A stretch of DNA of 64,000 nt from assembly GCA_003116975.1 (NCBI GenBank), contig BGKB01000215.1:1-64000 (forward strand), written 5' to 3'. Positions 9,675 to 19,960 of this stretch are shown in pieces; the first letter of the stretch is position 1, and every line of letters starts with the position of its first letter. Under the pieces are notes generated by a model that saw nothing but the letters and a program-made list of their open reading frames with translations, had not been told where the DNA came from and did not search any database. A program made the position numbers and the translations under genes. This stretch comes from Aurantiochytrium sp. KH105. Lineage: Eukaryota > Sar > Bigyra > Thraustochytrida > Thraustochytriidae.

Positions 9675-10619
9675 ATGGCGACAAGTATGCCCGGCGTTGC
9701 TCGTCGTGAGACGGATGAACTAGCTCGCGAGCTCATTCGATCCTTGCTGACGGAATGCAGGTCTGTTGAATGCGAATATACGCTGGAGCACCTTCTCGCT
9801 TCGCTTGTGCCCGCGCTCGTGCAGGTGGCGAAAACATGGGCTGAGCGTGGAACCCAGACCCAAATTCAGCCCGTCAACTTGTTGGCGCGCCAACTTTATA
9901 GAAACAATCCCAAATTCGCACAATCCAAGACCAAGGCTGCACGGGAGCACCGTCGCGTGCGAGAGCTCATTGTTGAGGAGCGACGAGCTTTGCGACAGAA
10001 GCGCTACGACGTTCGTTTTGCGACAGCTGTTGAGGATGAGCTTCTCAAGCTCGAAATGTGGCCGGTGGAGCCTGCCTCGGGATCGCCCTGCCGCTATGTC
10101 CGTCTCCATGGGCGTGAAATTACCGCCCTTCTGGACGAGGTAGAGCAACGAACGGGCCGACATGGCCTTCGCGAGCAGCTCGAAGTTGTGCTCGAGGTTC
10201 TTGACGTCCGCGAGCAGCGACAAGCTGAGTGGGCAGACTTTATCGATGCCATGACGACGATTGTAAAGGCGGATCGGCCAGGGATCCTTTCAAAATGGCT
10301 TCTCAGAGAGCTCAGGGTCAAGCTGGACCTGGCCCTCGAAGACTACTACGGATCCGCTGAAGCCTCTGAGCTCATCGTCAAGGCATTAAGGTCGGGAAAG
10401 CTCACGGGCGCAGGTGTGATCCGATTTTTGGAGGAGGTTCGTGACGCTGCGCTCGGCTGGGAGGCGACTTTTGAGCCGGAGGAAATTCTGGACGCGCAAG
10501 AAACGAAATGTTCTGACCTCGTCGAGATACTCTCGGAAGACTTTGCCCTAATTATGGATGCTTTTCTGGATCGACTTGCAAATGAGCGCATGAAGGCTTT
10601 TAATCAGCTTTCTCTCTAA
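9675..10619 (+). CDS. Dpy-30-motif protein, probably ciliary/flagellar
   Basis: 314 residues starting MATSMPGVARRE. Residues about 64-82 read IQPVNLLARQLYRNNPK, which fits the Dpy-30/RIIa-like dimerisation helix seen in many axonemal proteins (P-V/I-x-hydrophobic-L-A-x-x-L-x-x-x-N-P). A basic helical stretch follows, then a mostly helical, acidic C-terminal half (LLDEVEQRTGRHGLREQL, LVEILSEDFALIMDAFLDRL) without a recognised catalytic motif. Dpy-30-type helices usually dock onto amphipathic helices of partners, in radial spokes, dynein docking or PKA anchoring. A flagellar role here is inference, supported by DNALI1 in the same window. It is divergent from the SR-rich gene. No introns are needed. 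Confidence 0.6.
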   Translation: MATSMPGVARRETDELARELIRSLLTECRSVECEYTLEHLLASLVPALVQVAKTWAERGTQTQIQPVNLLARQLYRNNPKFAQSKTKAAREHRRVRELIVEERRALRQKRYDVRFATAVEDELLKLEMWPVEPASGSPCRYVRLHGREITALLDEVEQRTGRHGLREQLEVVLEVLDVREQRQAEWADFIDAMTTIVKADRPGILSKWLLRELRVKLDLALEDYYGSAEASELIVKALRSGKLTGAGVIRFLEEVRDAALGWEATFEPEEILDAQETKCSDLVEILSEDFALIMDAFLDRLANERMKAFNQLSL

Positions 10620-11162
10620 AGAAGAAAAAGAGGGGTGGGGGTTCGAAAGAGTTCACTTTCCTGTTCCCTAGATGATAAATGGAAAGGGTGGACATAGCGG
10701 AGGAGCGCATGGCAAAGCCATTGGTCAAACAGCAGAAATAGACTATAGTAAGATAGATTGCTAGACTCGGTCGGTACCTCTAGCTCGACCTAAACAAGTA
10801 AGAAGAAGAGGTTCATGCTTTCGGGGACGATGGTCATCTTGAAAACGAGGTAATCTAGTGGACACGTGCGCGCGAACGCAAGAGAGGGTGGGTGTGCGTG
10901 AGGGGGAGGGGAAAAGAGAAAGTAAGAGGCCGAGCTTTTTGCTGCCAGGAAAGAGCTCAGTCTCAGTGAAGATTGAACACTAGGGAGAACCTTTGTTTAC
11001 TTATAATAAAGATTCAAACAAAATAAAGGGCTTGGATGTGTGCGTAACAGAGCAAAATCAAGACAACAAAGAGTGCGAGTCTAGAAGATCGCGACAGCGG
11101 GATGAAGAAAACAAAAAGGAAATGGTGAAAGCGAAGAGGACGCGGTGATCGTTGCGGCAGCA
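10620..11162. other. Spacer between convergent genes
   Basis: Holds the 3' flanks of the Dpy-30-motif gene and of the acylated acidic protein gene. It is purine-rich in places and carries an ACTATAGTA motif at 10742-10750. I see no gene or RNA. Confidence 0.5.
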
Positions 11163-12380
11163 CTATCTGGCAGCCACAACTTCGGCGCCGTGTGCGGCGC
11201 GATTCTTGCCGCAATGTTTGCACACACCAAACTCTGTGGCGGAGACGTCGACATGAAAACCAGGACACTTGTCCACACTGACAAGACCACCCGGGATGGG
11301 TGCATCTTCGTTGCGACGCTGCGACATGCGTTTCCACTTGCGTGCAAGACTATCGGAAACGGTGGATCCAGCTCGCGAGGAGCGTGAGATCGATGGTGAG
11401 TTTGAAGTGCGACGCATTGATGTGCGCTTGAACCTTGCCATTTCGCTGAGAACACCGTCGGAGGCCACCTTGACAGCAAACTTTTGCTGGTTGAATGAGC
11501 TTTTCTTTTGCACTCCAGGCTGAAGCGTCGTGAGGTTTTCGCCATAGGCATTTCGCAAGGCTACATTCATTGCAATGCGACCTTGAGACCGAAAGATTTC
11601 AAGGTACTCTTCGACTCCAGACGAAAGGTCTTGAGGAGAATGTTGGAGGAAGAAGCGCTCGAGTTCGTCCCTAACGGCTTCTTCGCTGTCGTCATCATCG
11701 AGCACGCTTCCCGTGGCCGAGCTCATCGACGGTCGACCATACTGCATGTAGCCAGTGCCACGTGCAGGCACGGCGACACCGGGGAGACGCTCCCCGGATT
11801 CGAATCGCGCGAGGGTAAGACCGTAACGCATGCTCAGTTCTTGCTCAATCATGCGCATCGCTTCCTCGGGTTCCATGCTCATGGCCCAGTTGACGAGCTC
11901 GTCAACCTTGACTTCGCCAAACTCGACGCCCACAGGATCAACGTGGGCATAGAATTTGTTGAGACGTTCTCGCAGCTCGCTCTCGGAGGAAATGCGTGCG
12001 GCAGGCTCGCCAGCATCGCTGCGTGATCCGGCGTCGCTCCTCGATGTAGCGGCGTTGCGTTCATTAAAGAGCGCTTCACCTTCATCGAAGAAGTCCAGCT
12101 CCTCGTCTTCGTCTTCGTCTTCATCTTCGTCTTCGTCCTCTTCTTCTTCGCTAAAGTCATCGACTTCGTCACGTTCTCTGTTTTGCGGATAATCGTTCTC
12201 GTACGTATCATCGTACGCGCCTTGGGAATACTTTGCATCAGCTTCGGGATCAAAGGCCTTGTAGGCGTCGTAAGCGTCGTAGGCTTCGTACTTGCCGCCG
12301 GCGATGAGCTGCGTTTCCTGCGCGCGAACGACGCCTGTCGCGTCTCGCGATGCCTTTGGCGCTGAAGAGGCGCACCCCAT
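11163..12380 (-). CDS. N-acylated acidic protein with C-terminal C..C..CG..H motif
   Basis: The frame is open further upstream, but the ATG at 12380 gives MGCASSAPKASRD, a textbook N-myristoylation site (Gly2) with an adjacent palmitoylatable Cys3; the upstream extension is Arg/Ala-rich leader-like sequence. The 405-residue product would be membrane-attached. Residues about 30-60 are Tyr/Asp-rich (AYDAYDAYKAFD), and about 70-95 form a near-pure Asp/Glu run. The middle is helical (DELVNWAMSMEPEEAMRMIEQEL and DELERFFLQH), then basic and Ser-rich. The C-terminus (KCPGFHVDVSATEFGVCKHCGKNRAAH) has a small C-x(n)-C-x2-C-x3-H zinc-like motif. I do not recognise the family; a calcium- or phospholipid-regulated membrane adaptor would fit but is not shown. 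Confidence 0.65.
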   Translation of the reverse strand: MGCASSAPKASRDATGVVRAQETQLIAGGKYEAYDAYDAYKAFDPEADAKYSQGAYDDTYENDYPQNRERDEVDDFSEEEEDEDEDEDEDEDEELDFFDEGEALFNERNAATSRSDAGSRSDAGEPAARISSESELRERLNKFYAHVDPVGVEFGEVKVDELVNWAMSMEPEEAMRMIEQELSMRYGLTLARFESGERLPGVAVPARGTGYMQYGRPSMSSATGSVLDDDDSEEAVRDELERFFLQHSPQDLSSGVEEYLEIFRSQGRIAMNVALRNAYGENLTTLQPGVQKKSSFNQQKFAVKVASDGVLSEMARFKRTSMRRTSNSPSISRSSRAGSTVSDSLARKWKRMSQRRNEDAPIPGGLVSVDKCPGFHVDVSATEFGVCKHCGKNRAAHGAEVVAAR

Positions 12381-14949
12381 TGTCCCCGCGCTCGCGCTCG
12401 CGCTCCTACCCCTCCTCGTCGCCGACTCGAGGAAGCGTTTCCCTACCAGCAATCTCTCTCGGACCTGCTGCTGGTCTTTGTTTGCGCGTGCTCGAGCTTG
12501 TGCACGCCCTCGGTGCTCTGGCTTTGCGTCGAGTTTCTCTCTTTCCACGCCGAGACGGTTTTTGCTCGGCCCCCAGCCGGCCGCTCGCTCGCTCGCCCGC
12601 CCGCGCAGCAGCAGCTCCCGCAAGCGAGCGCGCGCGTCAGCCGACCTACCTCGCGCTCGCGCCTCGCGCAAGAACTGCTCGCGCGCGCGCTCCTTGCTTG
12701 CGTCCGATGCGATGCGAGACTGCTCGCTCGCTCGCTCGCCGGCGCAGCCAGGTCAGCTCCCTTCCTCCCTCCGCTCAGCGCCCGCTCAGGCAGCTCCGCC
12801 ACGCAGCGCTGCAAGGCGAGCGTGCCTGCGTGCCTGCCGGGCCCGGGCGCGACGCCGATGCGGGTTTGCAGGGCCCGGCCTTGCCTTCGCCGCGCGCGCT
12901 GCGTGCGCTGCGCTGCTGCTGCTCCGCTCTGCGCGCGGGAATGATGCCTGCGCTCGCTTGCACGCGCCGCGGCGTCCGGCGATGCGCGCTCAATTAGGGC
13001 GCGCGCCCAGCCGCTCCCGGGCACGTGCCGCCCGCCGCGCCCGCGTCTCGACGCGCTCGACGCGCGAAGCGCGAGCGGGCGGGGGAGCGAGCGAGCGAGG
13101 GCCGCGGGAGGGCCGAGGCCGCGCGGCAGAGGCGGCGGCGCGAAGCTGGCAGGCGGAGCGAGCGCCGGCGGCGCGCGTGAACCGGGCGCGCCGAGGCCAC
13201 CGGTGGCGGCAGGTAGAGATAGATACGAGGCCCAGAGAGAGAAAGCAGGCGCGTGTCAAGGTGTGCACCGGTGAGGAGGGCTTGGATGCGGCAGCGGCAG
13301 CGGCTGCGGATGCCGAGATTTTGGACAGGAAGGAAAGCCGGGCGGGGGCGTGCACGACGGCGAGCTGCAGCTGCTGCTGCCCGTGGACGTGTCGATCTGC
13401 AGCTGCAGATGCAGAGGCTCGAACTCGAAAAGTGAGGAAGGAGTGCATTCTTTTCTTTTCTATCTTTTCTTTTGTCTCGTCTTGTCTTTACGTCGATGTC
13501 GAGAAGGGCTGGCAGCTGCAGGTAGATTTGGATCGCTAGCTTTTTGCATCGTCTGGTCATGACCGATCGAAGTGAAGAAGCGCGATTTTTTGACGGTATC
13601 GTTTGGTGTCTGCGCATCGTGAACCAGAAGGCTCTCGGCTACAGCTGCAGCTGCAGCACGCACGCAGGATTGTCGAGGTAGACACTTGCGATCGATCTTT
13701 GGGATCATCTATTGAACATAATTTAAGCGGTGGGGCTTCTCAAGATGAGCCAAGGCCTACTATATTGGTATGCTTTGCGTTGGTATTCTGCAACCGAACG
13801 AAATTCTTTGCATGCAGCTGCATGCATGCAGACAGTGCATCTCCTAACCTTCAGGCCGCAACGACCAACGTGAGTTCCTTGCCCAAGGAACGATAATAAG
13901 CGCCACCACGCGCGGAGAAAAGAACAGAACGCGTACCCCGGCGAAATCGCGCATTTGCCGCTCTGCTATAGATCTGTTGCGCCCCGGCTATAACCCACTT
14001 GCGCGCGGCACTCGCAAGTGCGCCTTACCCAGTCGCTACCAGGAGAGTTTTTCATTGGAAACCGAAAACCACGGAGACGCGCCCGCGCCTCCTTTCCTCT
14101 CCTCGCACAGCGCCGCGCCGCGCTAGCAGGCGGGCAGGCAGGCAGGCAGACAGGCAGGGCACGAGGCCCCGCGCCGCCGCGGCCCTTCCCGCGCGCCGCT
14201 GGAGGCGGCTGTGCAGCAGTGCCAGCTGCAGCAGCGCGGTCGGTATCTTCGGAAGGGACGAAGAAGCATCGATCGGCGGCCTTCAGTGGTTCAACCAGCA
14301 AATCGAAAAAAAAAAAAAAAAAACACCCCAAAAACTTTCTTATTTGAAACCTCGATTTGAATTTGAATTCGAATTTGAATTGGAAACCTCGATTCGATTC
14401 AAACCGGGCAAGCAAGAAAGAAAGAAGGAAAGAAAGAAGGAAAGAAAGAAGGAAAGAAAGAAGCAATAAGGCAAAGCAGGGCGACAGAGGAAGGAAAGGA
14501 AAGGAAAGGAGAGGAGAGGAGAGGAGAGGAAAGCAAGAAGGCAAAGCGGCAGAGCCCGGTCGTCACGCAGGCGCGGGCAGGCAGCGCGCGCGGGCGGTCG
14601 CGAGCCCCGAGCCAGCCAGCCAGCAGCGGCGCGCGTCGGTCCCTCCCGCGGCGAGCGGGCTGCGCGCGCGCGGGCGCAGGAGGAACGGCAGGCAGGCGAG
14701 ACGCGGTGGGCGAGCGTCAGCGGCTCCTCGCTCACATCCATCGCCTTTGTTCATCCATCCTCTCTATCTCTATCTTATCCGCCGCTCGCCGCGGGCTCGA
14801 GCGCGGCGTGAGGCGCTGCGCGGCGCGGCGCGGAGGCGGCAGCCGAGAGACACGCGGGCCGAAGCGCGGCGAGCCGTGAGGCGACGTCCGAAACCCAGCG
14901 CCGGCCCCGTGCTTGACGACGGGAAGAGAAGAAGAACGAGAAAAAGGAG
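12381..14949. other. Long GC-rich spacer with simple repeats
   Basis: This is the upstream region of two divergent genes. Long open frames here (for example 12292-13539) are Arg/Ala/Ser-rich in every frame, as expected from CG-rich non-coding DNA, and are not called. It contains tracts of GCTCGCTCGC, several CAGCTGCAG palindromic runs (near 13370-13410 and 13640-13655), AAGGCCTA at 13752-13759, an 18-base A-run at 14306-14323, and a GAATTTGAATTC-type AT-rich patch near 14350-14400. Confidence 0.5.
14411..14532. repeat. Polypurine arrays (GAAA/GGAA and GGAAA/GGAGA)
   Basis: Two purine-only arrays lie upstream of the PPEF-like gene: AAGAAAGAAGGAAAG-type units at about 14411-14463, and AGGAAAGGAAAGGAGAGG-type units at about 14484-14532. 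Such tracts can form triplex or nucleosome-free DNA (known property; function here not shown). Confidence 0.8.
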
Positions 14950-17900
14950 ATGATGATGTCTGACGCAGATGCCAGCGGGCAGCAGCAAGAGGGCCAGGAC
15001 CAAAGCCAAGGCCCCGCTCCCGAACGCAGCTTCCAGGTGGGCGACCGGGTCGTCGCGCAGCGAAAGCTGGGCACGGTGCGTTTCTTTGGACCGACGGACT
15101 TTAAGCCCGGCAACTGGGTCGGTATCGAACTCGACGAGCCGACTGGCAAGAACAACGGCACAGTCCAGGGCCGAACATATTTTCAGGCGGATGAAAACTG
15201 CGGCATCTTCGTGCCGGCCAAATACGTCGTACCGCACCAGCAGGACGAGATCGCCGCCGTCATGCTACAGTGCAATCTGCGAAAAATGCTGGCCAAACGC
15301 AAGGTCAAGGCCCGTCAAGCCGCGCGCACGTGGAACATCCTCGACAACCATTACGAGGAGGTCGGCCTGCGCAAAGGACGCGCCGTGGAAAAGGCCACCA
15401 AGCGACTCAAGGCGAAAACCATCGTGCAGGAAAACCGCACGCAAATCTCAGACGCGATCGGAATGGAAGGCGTCAACGAGAACGAGAACAACGAGAAAGA
15501 AGGCGACGGCGACGCCGCCATGGACACGTCTGGCGCCGCCGGCCCAGCGGAGTCGACGGCAGGGGCTGCCGACGGCGCCGAGAGCCTGAGCTCGGGCAGC
15601 ATCGATGAAGAAGATGAAGACGGCGATGATCTCTTCATGGGGGCCACCGTTGAGGAGCTGCAGCAGGCCGCCGCCGACGCGGTGGACGAGCTCCTCCCGG
15701 AAATGCTATTTGCCATCAACGTCTCTCCAAGCTACACGGGTCCGAAACTGAACTTTCCGCTTCGCCTCGAGCACATCCTTGAAATGCTTGACGCCTTCAA
15801 GCTCGACAAGGTCCTGCACTTCAAGTACTTTATGCTTCTCCTTCTCTTTGGCAAGCGACTGCTCGATGAGGAAAAGACAGTGCAGGACATTGACATTCCC
15901 GAAGGTGTCAAGCTGACCGTCGTTGGTGATACCCACGGCCAGCTCCAGGATCTCTTCACCATCTTTACCATCAACGGCGTCCCCTCGGAAACGAACTGGT
16001 ACCTCTTCAACGGCGATTTTGTAGATCGCGGACCCAAAGGCTGCGAGATTGTGGCCACCATGCTTGCCTTCAAGATCCTCTATCCCAGATGCGTCTTTTT
16101 GAACCGCGGCAACCACGAGGCGCGCGCCCAGAATGCCTGGATGGGCTTCGAGGAGGAGCTTCTCACAAAGTACGGCCATGACGTTGAGGCTGTCCTCATG
16201 GACCCCTCGACGCGACTCAGCCGCTCACTGCGCCGCCCTAAGGCCCCTTCCAATGCCCCGGCCGGCTTGAACGCCACCGAATCCTCAGACATGGAAACTG
16301 AGGAAAACGGCGACGCGACGGCGTCTGGCGCCAAGTCATCGAACAACTCTGCTCGCCGGCCCAAAAAGAAAGTTCGCAGGAACTCGTTAGACCGCGCCAC
16401 GGGCATGCGCGAAAAGATGAACATGTTTGGCCCTGGGGACCGACTCGCCTCCCTCAAGCTCTATATGCTTTGCCAGGCTACCTTTGATGCCCTGCCGCTC
16501 TGCGCGCTTATCCAGTCACGCGTCTTTGTTTGTCACGGAGGTCTGTTTCGGAACGAAGGCGTCAAGCTCGAGCACATTCGCGAAATTAACCGCAAGCGAG
16601 AACCTCCTCTCGAGGGAACCTCGTTTGAGGACCGCATCTACGAGGACCTTCTCTGGTCTGACCCCCGACCCACGGCAACATACCCGCGCCCGCTGCGTTA
16701 CAAGCGGCCTTCGGATCGCGGCGCCGGCTGTGAGTTTGGTCCTCTCGTCACCAACAAGTTTTGTGCCACGAACCAGATTGCCCTCGTCGTGCGCTCGCAC
16801 GAGTGCGTGCCCGAGGGCTTCGAAGTTTTACACAACGGCCGTCTAATTACCATCTTTAGTGCGAGTCGCTATTGTGGTACGCAGACGAACAAGGGTGCCT
16901 TTATCGCCTTTGGACCGGACCTGCAGCCAGAGATCCAGCAATTCTATGCTCACGCCATCCAAAAGGGAACTTTTATGAGCGACGAGGAGCGCGAGGCAAT
17001 GCTGGAGCGAGACGCCGTGAAAATGATCATCGAGAATATTTGCGACAAGCGAATCGATCTCTACTGGTACTTTACGCAGAATGATACGGCGCACACGGGC
17101 CTGGTCACGCGCGTGGAGTGGGCTCACGGTCTGCAGTCGGTGCTGAACCTCGAAGTCCCCTTCCTGCATTACCAGTCGCAGCTCGCTGAGCTGGAGCCCA
17201 ACGCAAAGATGATCAACTACACCAAGTTTCTTTCGCGCTGGCAAATCGGCGTCCGCCAGGAAGACTCGAGCTGGCAGGATGCCATCGTGCGACGTATCTG
17301 CGAAAAGCTGTATAGTATCGTTGGAGCAGATCTGGAGCGCGCATATCGCAAATTTGATATTAACAATGATGGCCGCGTGAGCTTTGACGAGTTCATGCGT
17401 ACGTTGCGCTCCCTCAACCTCGGCCTTTCCGATCAGGAGATATTTGAGGTCATGCGCATCATCGACAAGGACGACTCTGGAGCCATCGACTTCAACGAGT
17501 TTTCTTCTCGCTTCGAGGTCACTTTCAATGAGCTTGGAGACGGCGATGCCGCGGACGCAGGAGCTTCGGGCGCGGCCCCGCTCACCGCCGGGTCCGCCTC
17601 TGGGGCCACCGGGACGGGCGCTGCCGTTGTGGCTGCTGCAGCTGCCGAGACCGCTGCTGCCGATGGCGTCGCCGGCACACGCGGACCGGGTGGCACACGT
17701 TTGGCACGAACCCCGAGCATGTTCGAGATTGAGCAAATCACTGAGGCTGCCTTCCCGAATCAGCCCAGCTCGCCTCGTAAGGCCAACAAGATGAAGCTTG
17801 ATTGGATTAACATGGACAACTGGACCAAGGAGCATCTCAAGCTGATTGGTCAGGCTATTTTCCAACGCACGGATTCGATTCGCGACGCCTTCAAGCGCTT

Positions 17901-18597
17901 CGATACAGAAGATAATGGGTACTTTACCATTGATCAGTGGGCTGATCGCCTCAAGTCTTGGCTCAATCTCGACCTCTCTCGACCGGACGCGGATAAACTC
18001 TTTAAAGCTATCGACACCAACGAATCGGGCCGTCTCTCAGCCATTGAATTTGTCGACGCATTTCACGTGCGCGATCGCTCTTCGTCGGCCAAGTCGTGGC
18101 AGCAGGGTGTGGTGCAGCAAATCGCCAATGCGCTCTACCAGAACCGCATCCACCTCAAGTCCGCTTTCCGCATGTTCGACGTGGATGGCAATGGTACCAT
18201 TTCGGTTGAAGAATTTCAGTCTGGTATGGAGACGATCAATGAGTTGCTCGACAAACCGCTCTCCAAGACGGGTATCGAGGAATTGCGACGATCTCTCGAT
18301 CGCAATGGCGACGGCATGATCGACTACCGTGAGTTTCTCGCTGGTCTTCATCTTGTGGACAGCTCGGCCTCGCAACAGCTTTCACGTCGCGCATCTTCTT
18401 ACATGGATCTTAATGATCCAATGTTTCAGCCGGCGGCAACTTCGGCAATGGCTTCTTCGGGAAGCAACGCCTCTTCGATCTCCTCTTCGTCGTCGTCCTC
18501 TTCCTCTTCCTCTGCGGCGTCGAGCGTAGTTTCCACGCCCGAGTCTGCTTCTGCCAATGCGCAAGCTGATACCAGTATGGAGTTGGACACCGACTAG
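14950..18597 (+). CDS. CAP-Gly / IQ / PPEF-type Ser/Thr phosphatase with six EF-hands
   Basis: 1215 residues. Domains in order: CAP-Gly (about 27-93, with GKNNG at 66-70) for microtubule or EB-protein tails; an IQ-like helix (about 100-122) for calmodulin; an acidic linker; a PPP-family catalytic domain with GDTHGQ (326-331), GDFVDRG (355-361), GNHE (387-390), HGG (from 529), RSHE with His617, and SASRYCG from 637. All metal-binding residues look intact. A low-complexity insert of about 85 residues sits inside the catalytic domain before residue 500. The C-terminus has six EF-hand loops starting near 803, 839, 985, 1022, 1077 and 1117, arranged as three copies of a helix-plus-EF-pair module. 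IQ, phosphatase and EF-hands match PPEF/RdgC, calcium-regulated phosphatases of sensory cells. The CAP-Gly fusion and extra EF pairs are unusual. The start is the first of three consecutive ATGs. Confidence 0.93.
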   Translation: MMMSDADASGQQQEGQDQSQGPAPERSFQVGDRVVAQRKLGTVRFFGPTDFKPGNWVGIELDEPTGKNNGTVQGRTYFQADENCGIFVPAKYVVPHQQDEIAAVMLQCNLRKMLAKRKVKARQAARTWNILDNHYEEVGLRKGRAVEKATKRLKAKTIVQENRTQISDAIGMEGVNENENNEKEGDGDAAMDTSGAAGPAESTAGAADGAESLSSGSIDEEDEDGDDLFMGATVEELQQAAADAVDELLPEMLFAINVSPSYTGPKLNFPLRLEHILEMLDAFKLDKVLHFKYFMLLLLFGKRLLDEEKTVQDIDIPEGVKLTVVGDTHGQLQDLFTIFTINGVPSETNWYLFNGDFVDRGPKGCEIVATMLAFKILYPRCVFLNRGNHEARAQNAWMGFEEELLTKYGHDVEAVLMDPSTRLSRSLRRPKAPSNAPAGLNATESSDMETEENGDATASGAKSSNNSARRPKKKVRRNSLDRATGMREKMNMFGPGDRLASLKLYMLCQATFDALPLCALIQSRVFVCHGGLFRNEGVKLEHIREINRKREPPLEGTSFEDRIYEDLLWSDPRPTATYPRPLRYKRPSDRGAGCEFGPLVTNKFCATNQIALVVRSHECVPEGFEVLHNGRLITIFSASRYCGTQTNKGAFIAFGPDLQPEIQQFYAHAIQKGTFMSDEEREAMLERDAVKMIIENICDKRIDLYWYFTQNDTAHTGLVTRVEWAHGLQSVLNLEVPFLHYQSQLAELEPNAKMINYTKFLSRWQIGVRQEDSSWQDAIVRRICEKLYSIVGADLERAYRKFDINNDGRVSFDEFMRTLRSLNLGLSDQEIFEVMRIIDKDDSGAIDFNEFSSRFEVTFNELGDGDAADAGASGAAPLTAGSASGATGTGAAVVAAAAAETAAADGVAGTRGPGGTRLARTPSMFEIEQITEAAFPNQPSSPRKANKMKLDWINMDNWTKEHLKLIGQAIFQRTDSIRDAFKRFDTEDNGYFTIDQWADRLKSWLNLDLSRPDADKLFKAIDTNESGRLSAIEFVDAFHVRDRSSSAKSWQQGVVQQIANALYQNRIHLKSAFRMFDVDGNGTISVEEFQSGMETINELLDKPLSKTGIEELRRSLDRNGDGMIDYREFLAGLHLVDSSASQQLSRRASSYMDLNDPMFQPAATSAMASSGSNASSISSSSSSSSSSSAASSVVSTPESASANAQADTSMELDTD

Positions 18598-19010
18598 ACT
18601 GTGGCAGGATATCATTTAAACAAAATGGTCTTGCTTCTGGCCTTTGGAGCAGAGCATTTTTGGTTGCCTGCTGAACGCTTGATGTTGTTCCTTTTCTCCT
18701 ACTTTCTTCCCTTTTTTCATTTCTCCATTATCTCCGGTGTCATCTTCATCATCATCATCATCATAATCTCTGCTTATCAACTTTACCAATCACTGATTTA
18801 TCCATGCATTCATCGAAGGAAACCGCTGGTTCTGCCTGTTCGTCTTTTTCTTTTTTTTCCTTTTTTGGGGGAGAGTCCAGTTTCGCCGCTCATCCGCGCT
18901 CTCTAGGGACGACGTAGCAGAGGTACACGAACGAAAAACGAGCGATAACAATTTCGCGAAAGAAGTCAGTTGAAAGCAGAAAAGAAGAACAAAATGGAGA
19001 AGAATGAAAA
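18598..19010. other. Spacer between convergent PPEF-like gene and DNALI1
   Basis: AT-richer 3' flanking sequence with an (ATC)n patch near 18743-18767 and pyrimidine runs near 18840-18865. I see no gene. Confidence 0.5.
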
Positions 19011-19960
19011 TTACTTTTTAGGAGCAGACAGCAGGCTTTCGAGATTCTTCTTGAGTTGCTCATTGGTCTCCTTGAGAAAGTCTACCTCCTCACGGTGCTT
19101 TGCCTCTTCCTCCTCCTTGCGTGCCTGCGACGTCTGCTCAATTTCGTCGCACTTGTTCTTGAGCTCATCCACCTGCTGATCGAGATCCTTCTTCTCGGAG
19201 CGAAGATGCTTGATGCGAGCTTCGAGCTCAGCTTTGCGCTGCTCTGCCATAAGGGCCTTGCGCATGCCAAAGGCAATGCTTGATTCATACAGTGTTTGGT
19301 ACGCCGCAATCGTCATTCGGATCTCATCGCGCACTCTCAACAGAAGCAGACCTCGCTCAGCACAATTGATAGTTACCTGACGAATGAGCTCGTCAAAGCA
19401 CTGCGCGTAGAGCTCCTCGCGGATGGGACAAATACCTGTCTCGCGAGCCTGCCTCTGCTGCAGCTTCTGGTCAAGCTGTTCCTGCAGATTCACCACGTCG
19501 AGCCGTGTCGCAGGGGTGCTTGAGACGTACTGCACCCAGAGCTGCCCATTTTTGGTCCATTCCCTGCGTTCGTGAGCAAACATTCCAATGAATATATCGA
19601 ATCAACCAATCGTGTTAGCATTCCATTTCTTCGTAAAGGTCCTTTCAGGTTCGCGCGTGCGTGCGTGCGTGCGTGCGTGCGCGTATGCTTTTGCCATCAA
19701 CTTCGTTCAATCAAGAGAAATGGTGGAGAATGATTGAATGAATGATGTGCCGGCGCGCATGAGACTTTGACTTACTTTGGTGGCAAAATAGAGTTGAGAA
19801 TGTCCTCTGTTTGCGTGAGCTCCTTGCCGCCAATTTCTACGGGCGGAAGCTTTTTCCCTGCATTCTTGCGCTCGCTCCCCTTGTCCTTTGTGGTGCTCAC
19901 CAAGACGGGGTTGTTGTATCGCACGAGGCTAGCGTGCGTGCCGCCTGCCGGGTTACTCAT
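19011..19960 (-). CDS. DNALI1: Axonemal dynein light intermediate chain p28
   Basis: Two exons: 19960-19776 and 19563-19011, with a 212-nt intron (donor GTAAGT at 19775, acceptor CGCAG before 19563). Splicing gives PPKEWTKNGQLW across the junction and a product of 245 residues, the usual size of the family. The hallmark region (QLWVQYVSSTPATRLDVV, ETGICPIREELYAQCFDELI, QVTINCAERGLLLLRVRDE) is nearly invariant in p28/DNALI1 proteins. The C-terminal half is a long coiled coil. The protein is a light chain of single-headed inner-arm axonemal dyneins, so the organism builds motile flagella. The intron carries a GTGC tandem array at about 19655-19683. The gene is head-to-head with the RPQSA protein (583 bases between start codons). 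Confidence 0.95.

Noticed and set aside
12292-13539. 415-residue plus-strand frame and its minus-strand partners
   Set aside because: Arg/Ala/Ser-rich in every frame, full of simple GCTCGC-type repeats, overlapping the start of the acylated protein gene; no domain.
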